A stretch of 64,000 nt of DNA. Source: Leptoclinus maculatus. Taxonomy: Eukaryota; Chordata; Actinopteri; Perciformes; Stichaeidae. Below the pieces are notes generated by a model, which was given only the letters and a program-made list of their open reading frames with translations, did no database searches and was not told the DNA's origin. Shown piece by piece: positions 62,045-64,000 of this stretch (the stretch's first letter is position 1; every line of letters starts with the position of its first letter). The DNA is taken from assembly GCA_032191485.1 (NCBI GenBank), contig JAVDOI010000174.1:64501-128500 (forward strand), read 5' to 3'. Position numbers and translations under genes: made by a program.

Positions 62045-64000
62045 TTATGCATGCCAACAAACACACACAGACAATCAAATAAGGAATCAACCCAAATTAC
62101 ACTTTTTCTGTGTGAGCCTTCAAATCACAACAGTTAAACAAATCATCTCTTACAAGATGAGAATAAGATATACAGTGTCTGGAGTGGAGCCGGAGGGGAA
62201 CTTGATGGTTCTATATCTGGAAGAGGGTAGATGTTGATAAGAGACAGAGTGAAAGTAAGGTGGAAAATAAAGTGTGAACATTTCCTTGTATCTTATGACT
62301 CTGTTGCTGAAAAAGAACCAAGACCAAGCGAGATCAAGTAAGAGAAGGAGAATGATGAGTCAGTTTTCCTTCATTCTGCTCCCTGGCCGTTTGGCTGCCT
62401 GGTTAAGGACAGCAGGCGGTTATAGGAACTGTAGCTGCTGGTGGTGGGCATTAAAGCTCACCACAGCCTCTCTCCTTAGACTTGTTACTCGGTAACAGAC
62501 TGCTGTTGTATCAGCCTTCAGGCTGCTCTCAAATTGACAAAATATTAGAAAGGCAAGCCTTAACAGGCGACCCACCCTGCACATCTCCAACACAGATGCA
62601 GGCAAACAGACAGACACAAATGAATACAAACTCGCATGTACATGCATGCTCAGATAGGTACACACATGGATAAACACAGACGCATGCACACACACATAAA
62701 GGAGCCAATGTGCCTCTGAGAATGATTTGTTTCTTGAATTAAAGTCTCACCTGCTTTACCTGGCTCTCTTGTAGTAGCTCTCTCTTGTTTTGAACCTGAA
62801 AAGCAACATGTTCAAATTAGTTGAAAATTCACGACCACAAACCATTTTATCCTGAATGATAAAAAAATGTATAAATCTTTAGCATACTCTTAGCATCATT
62901 TTGGCCTCATTCGCCACCAGACGTGAACAAGGGGTGAATTGCAACTCTTTTCTGACGTTATTCTTTTATTTAAAGTGGCTCCAATCACTTGCATGTTGAT
63001 TGAGGTGTATTTCTACACTTCATATACACAACAATGATTAAGTAGCTGGCAGTTACAATACAACTGCTGCCGCTACTTCTGGATCTTTCTCACTGCTGGG
63101 ACAGCAGCAACTTCCGAGGCAACCCCACGGAGACACACAGGGAGGACATGTGGCATTGGTTATTTGATTGTTTGGCAGACGCTTTCCTCCGAGAACACAT
63201 TCCTTACAGTTTAACTTTGTTGCCCAACTCTGCAGTAGGGCTTTTCTACACGGCTTATTTACACACGCAGCCCAAAGCCTTGAGCAACGCTCAGTCCTCG
63301 GGTGGTACTCAAACCCCGTGGCCGTCAGTCCAGTCCCTGCCTACTTTCCCAAAGGAATGAATATTACACCCCCTACAAACAGAGAAAGTCATGCTTTGCT
63401 GTGTTGAATTCGATTCATCATCATTGCTTCACAAAGTTACAGAAACCGCATTCCTGTACAAATTCTATTTTCTTTTTTGTATGTCATACATCGGGCTTAT
63501 TACAAAACGACATGCCTGTTCTGGTACACTGAACTGCAAATACAGTATGCGTAACTGTATATGTCACCCTTAGCTGCCCTTTTATAAGACAGGTTGATGG
63601 GGTTTTACCCACCTTGGCATCGAGGTTTTTTATTGGCCACTGCTGAGCCGCTGATGGGTCGACCATTTGGGGTGACACACCAACAGTATCCAGTGTAGCT
63701 GTGGCACTGAACCTGTAATCAAAGCAGCATGTAAACACAAAGCCAGCACAAGCTAAAACAAACACAAATATGGCTTCTGTAAGAAGAAACTGTGAAGGAA
63801 CAGTGTTAAAAACCCATTAATTAAATTCATGCAGCAGAAAAGAGCAATTCTTCAAAGCGTAAGATTTACTCCTTTCTACTGGGGGCCTCCCAAGCCCTCA
63901 TATTCAAAACAAGTATTATTTATGTTGCGTTTTTTGTTACCTCGCTATATGTGCCATCAGGGTTGCATACAGGCACAAAGACCTGTGGGAAGAGCTTCTT
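51016..64000 (-). CDS. smoc2: SPARC-related modular calcium-binding protein 2 (Smoc2), C-terminal 335 residues
   Basis: Eleven exons join in one frame for 335 residues plus stop: 63941-64000, 63613-63712, 62751-62795, 60425-60472, 59241-59315, 57361-57547, 56337-56419, 52137-52236, 51722-51969, 51225-51262 and 51016-51039. SMOC2 is a secreted matricellular protein; the family binds heparan sulphate and modulates BMP and growth-factor signalling. The visible part (numbered from the window edge) has the end of thyroglobulin domain 1 (YCWCV, residues 29-33), a variable acidic linker (about 54-110) with an N-R-T glycosylation site, thyroglobulin domain 2 (about 111-199, YCWCV again) and the extracellular calcium-binding domain with EF-hands at about 256-267 and 293-304. 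A basic stretch KPFKRFLRKKSKPKK lies between the EF-hands. About 110 N-terminal residues (signal peptide, follistatin-like domain) lie beyond the edge. Linkage to dact2 favours smoc2 over smoc1. Confidence 0.93.
51225..51262 (-). CDS. smoc2: smoc2 penultimate coding exon
   Basis: Acceptor TTTTGTTTCACAG and donor CTA|GTAAGT. It takes one base from the previous exon to make Gly, then encodes AKPGEGLSSSKL and leaves phase 0. It keeps the frame perfectly between its neighbours, but its sequence differs from the mammalian tail, so confidence rests on splice signals and phase. Confidence 0.7.
51722..51969 (-). CDS. smoc2: smoc2 EF-hand domain exon
   Basis: Acceptor GTCATTTAG and donor GAAGAGG|GTGAGC. 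Encodes AEPDPSHTLEERVVHWYF and both EF-hands: DKNSSGDIGKKE and DISNDKALSLQE keep acidic residues at the first and last loop positions. This is the most conserved exon of the family and on its own identifies SMOC. Confidence 0.95.
52137..52236 (-). CDS. smoc2: smoc2 exon at start of the extracellular calcium-binding domain
   Basis: Acceptor TTATTTTCCAG and donor GGAAG|GTATGA; enters phase 1, leaves phase 2. Encodes CPGAKKTEFLTSVLDALSTD followed by MVHAV, matching the helix that opens the calcium-binding domain. Confidence 0.92.
52237..56336 (-). other. smoc2: smoc2 intron of 4.1 kb
   Basis: Between the exons at 52137 and 56337. AT-rich, with the (CA)n array at 56143-56209 close to the upstream exon donor. 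Open frames near 53.1-53.8 and 54.0-54.7 kb have no recognisable domains. No further smoc2 exon is needed, because the flanking exons join in phase. Confidence 0.8.
56143..56209. repeat. smoc2: (CA)n microsatellite in smoc2 intron
   Basis: Interrupted CA array on the plus strand, so (UG)n in the smoc2 pre-mRNA, about 130 bases downstream of the donor of exon 56337-56419. Confidence 0.95.
56337..56419 (-). CDS. smoc2: smoc2 exon after thyroglobulin domain 2
   Basis: Acceptor CTTTGTCACAG and donor CCAAG|GTAGGT; enters phase 2, leaves phase 1. Encodes YEQPKCDGNARAHPTKPKD then HYRSRHLQ, which closes thyroglobulin domain 2 (the C in PKCD) and leads to the linker. Confidence 0.92.
57361..57547 (-). 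CDS. smoc2: smoc2 thyroglobulin type-1 domain 2 exon
   Basis: Acceptor CTCTTTCCAG and donor CACCAG|GTGGGA; enters phase 1, leaves phase 2. Encodes STCDQEQQSAQEEARQHK followed by DCAQGGLYKPVQCHPSTGYC and WCVLVDTGRPIPGTST. The QCHPSTGYCWCV core is the thyroglobulin type-1 signature. A (UG)40 tract precedes it in the transcript. Confidence 0.95.
57711..57790. repeat. smoc2: (AC)40 microsatellite upstream of smoc2 thyroglobulin-2 exon
   Basis: Eighty bases of perfect AC on the plus strand, flanked at 57674-57710 by imperfect CA units. In the smoc2 pre-mRNA it is (UG)40, ending about 163 bases before the 3' splice site of the thyroglobulin-2 exon. Confidence 0.97.
57791..59240 (-). other. smoc2: smoc2 intron (between the 59.2 and 57.4 kb exons)
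   Basis: Intronic sequence with a short CA array at 58221 and pyrimidine-rich stretches near 58500 and 58700. The flanking exons join in phase (T plus CC gives Ser), so no exon is missing. No other feature was recognised. Confidence 0.8.
58221..58239. repeat. smoc2: Short (CA)n array in smoc2 intron
   Basis: About nine CA units on the plus strand, within the intron between exons 59241-59315 and 57361-57547. Confidence 0.95.
59241..59315 (-). CDS. smoc2: smoc2 linker exon
   Basis: Acceptor CTTTCAG and donor CACCAT|GTGAGT; phase 1 on both sides. Encodes IISQYPTLWTEQVRSRQNN then RTRAP, matching the YPTLWTEQVKSRQNKT segment of vertebrate SMOC2. It carries the N-R-T sequon. At 75 nt it could be skipped without frameshift. 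Confidence 0.93.
59316..60424 (-). other. smoc2: smoc2 intron
   Basis: AT-rich intron of about 1.1 kb. No repeat family, exon or regulatory motif could be identified by eye. Confidence 0.8.
60425..60472 (-). CDS. smoc2: smoc2 acidic linker exon
   Basis: Acceptor CTAAATGCAG and donor GAAG|GTGAGT; phase 1 on both sides. Encodes DETGLVVDPQPAGEEE, the acidic segment that corresponds to the variable DDAAAPALE-type linker of mammalian SMOC2. Sequence here is poorly conserved, so the call rests on phase, splice sites and position. Confidence 0.82.
60627..60684. repeat. smoc2: (GT)29 microsatellite in smoc2 intron
   Basis: Perfect GT on the plus strand, therefore (CA)29 in the smoc2 pre-mRNA, the opposite polarity to the other arrays of this gene. 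It lies about 155 bases upstream (in transcript order) of the exon at 60425-60472. Confidence 0.97.
60685..62750 (-). other. smoc2: smoc2 intron
   Basis: About 2.1 kb of intron, with one CA array at 61975-62044 and a second purine-rich part near 60800-61000. No additional exon was recognised; the flanking exons join in phase. Confidence 0.8.
61975..62044. repeat. smoc2: (TC)n(CA)n compound microsatellite in smoc2 intron
   Basis: A short TC run passes directly into about 26 CA units on the plus strand, intronic to smoc2. Confidence 0.95.
62751..62795 (-). CDS. smoc2: smoc2 short linker exon with tandem donors
   Basis: Acceptor TTGCTTTTCAG. Encodes SKQERATTREPGKA after a split Gly. Two consensus-like donors lie nine bases apart: CCAG|GTAAAG (exon end 62760) and GCAG|GTGAGA (exon end 62751). 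Both leave phase 1, so use of the inner donor would delete three residues (GKA) without frameshift. The longer form aligns better with the REGTGKT segment of mammalian SMOC2. Confidence 0.82.
62796..63612 (-). other. smoc2: smoc2 intron with a dispersed-repeat-like stretch
   Basis: About 0.8 kb. The part near 63160-63300 carries 'tggcagacgctttcctccga' text that recalls a common fish short repeat; class not assigned. No exon seen. Confidence 0.6.
63613..63712 (-). CDS. smoc2: smoc2 thyroglobulin type-1 domain 1 exon (C-terminal half)
   Basis: Acceptor TTGATTACAG and donor CCAAG|GTGGGT; enters phase 0, leaves phase 1. Encodes VQCHSYTGYCWCVTPNGRP followed by ISGSAVANKKPRCQ, nearly identical to vertebrate SMOC2 and containing the CWCV signature. 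Confidence 0.96.
63713..63940 (-). other. smoc2: smoc2 intron (228 nt)
   Basis: Short intron between the two exons of thyroglobulin domain 1; donor GCGAG|GTAACA. Confidence 0.9.
63941..64000 (-). CDS. smoc2: smoc2 thyroglobulin type-1 domain 1 exon (cut by window edge)
   Basis: Encodes KKLFPQVFVPVCNPDGTYSE, phase 0 at the donor, and continues past the window edge. The VPxCNxDGTYS pattern is the first half of the thyroglobulin type-1 domain. The true start of this exon is outside the window. Confidence 0.93.

Overview
The window reads as nuclear DNA from a bony fish, most likely a percomorph teleost. The genes are split into short exons with GT-AG junctions, intergenic DNA is AT-rich and full of dinucleotide microsatellites, and several dispersed repeats resemble families I know from percomorph genomes. 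There are no operons, CRISPR arrays or prokaryotic features. Most long open frames are chance or shadow frames, so genes were recovered by joining exons by splice sites and reading phase.

Three genes are supported, all on the minus strand. (1) At 4193-4353 lies the first coding exon of an lrrfip2-like gene (about 30 residues); its putative promoter and untranslated first exon lie near 5.58-5.76 kb and the rest of the gene runs off the left edge. (2) At 22840-27067 lies a complete four-exon Dapper gene, called dact2, encoding 882 residues with an N-terminal coiled coil and a C-terminal PDZ-binding MTLV. (3) At 51016-64000 lie the last eleven coding exons of smoc2 (335 residues, all phases consistent), covering the end of the first thyroglobulin domain, the whole second one, and the EF-hand domain to the stop. 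The signal peptide and follistatin-like exons lie beyond the right edge.

Between these genes are two large intervals without recognised genes: 5.8-22.4 kb and 27.2-50.5 kb. They hold several dispersed repeats, including a nested insertion with a 6-bp target duplication, a MITE-like pair with terminal inverted repeats, and a roughly 570-bp palindromic element. The smoc2 introns carry five dinucleotide arrays within 6 kb.

Functionally, the products belong to developmental signalling. LRRFIP2 and Dapper proteins are both known Dishevelled partners with opposing effects on Wnt signalling, and SMOC2 is a secreted matricellular protein that modulates growth-factor signals. The dact2-smoc2 pair matches the human 6q27 order, whereas human LRRFIP2 is on chromosome 3, so the left-hand neighbour reflects a rearrangement relative to human. 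I found no clearly novel biological system; the most interesting points are small-scale variations in the genes and the repeat structure.
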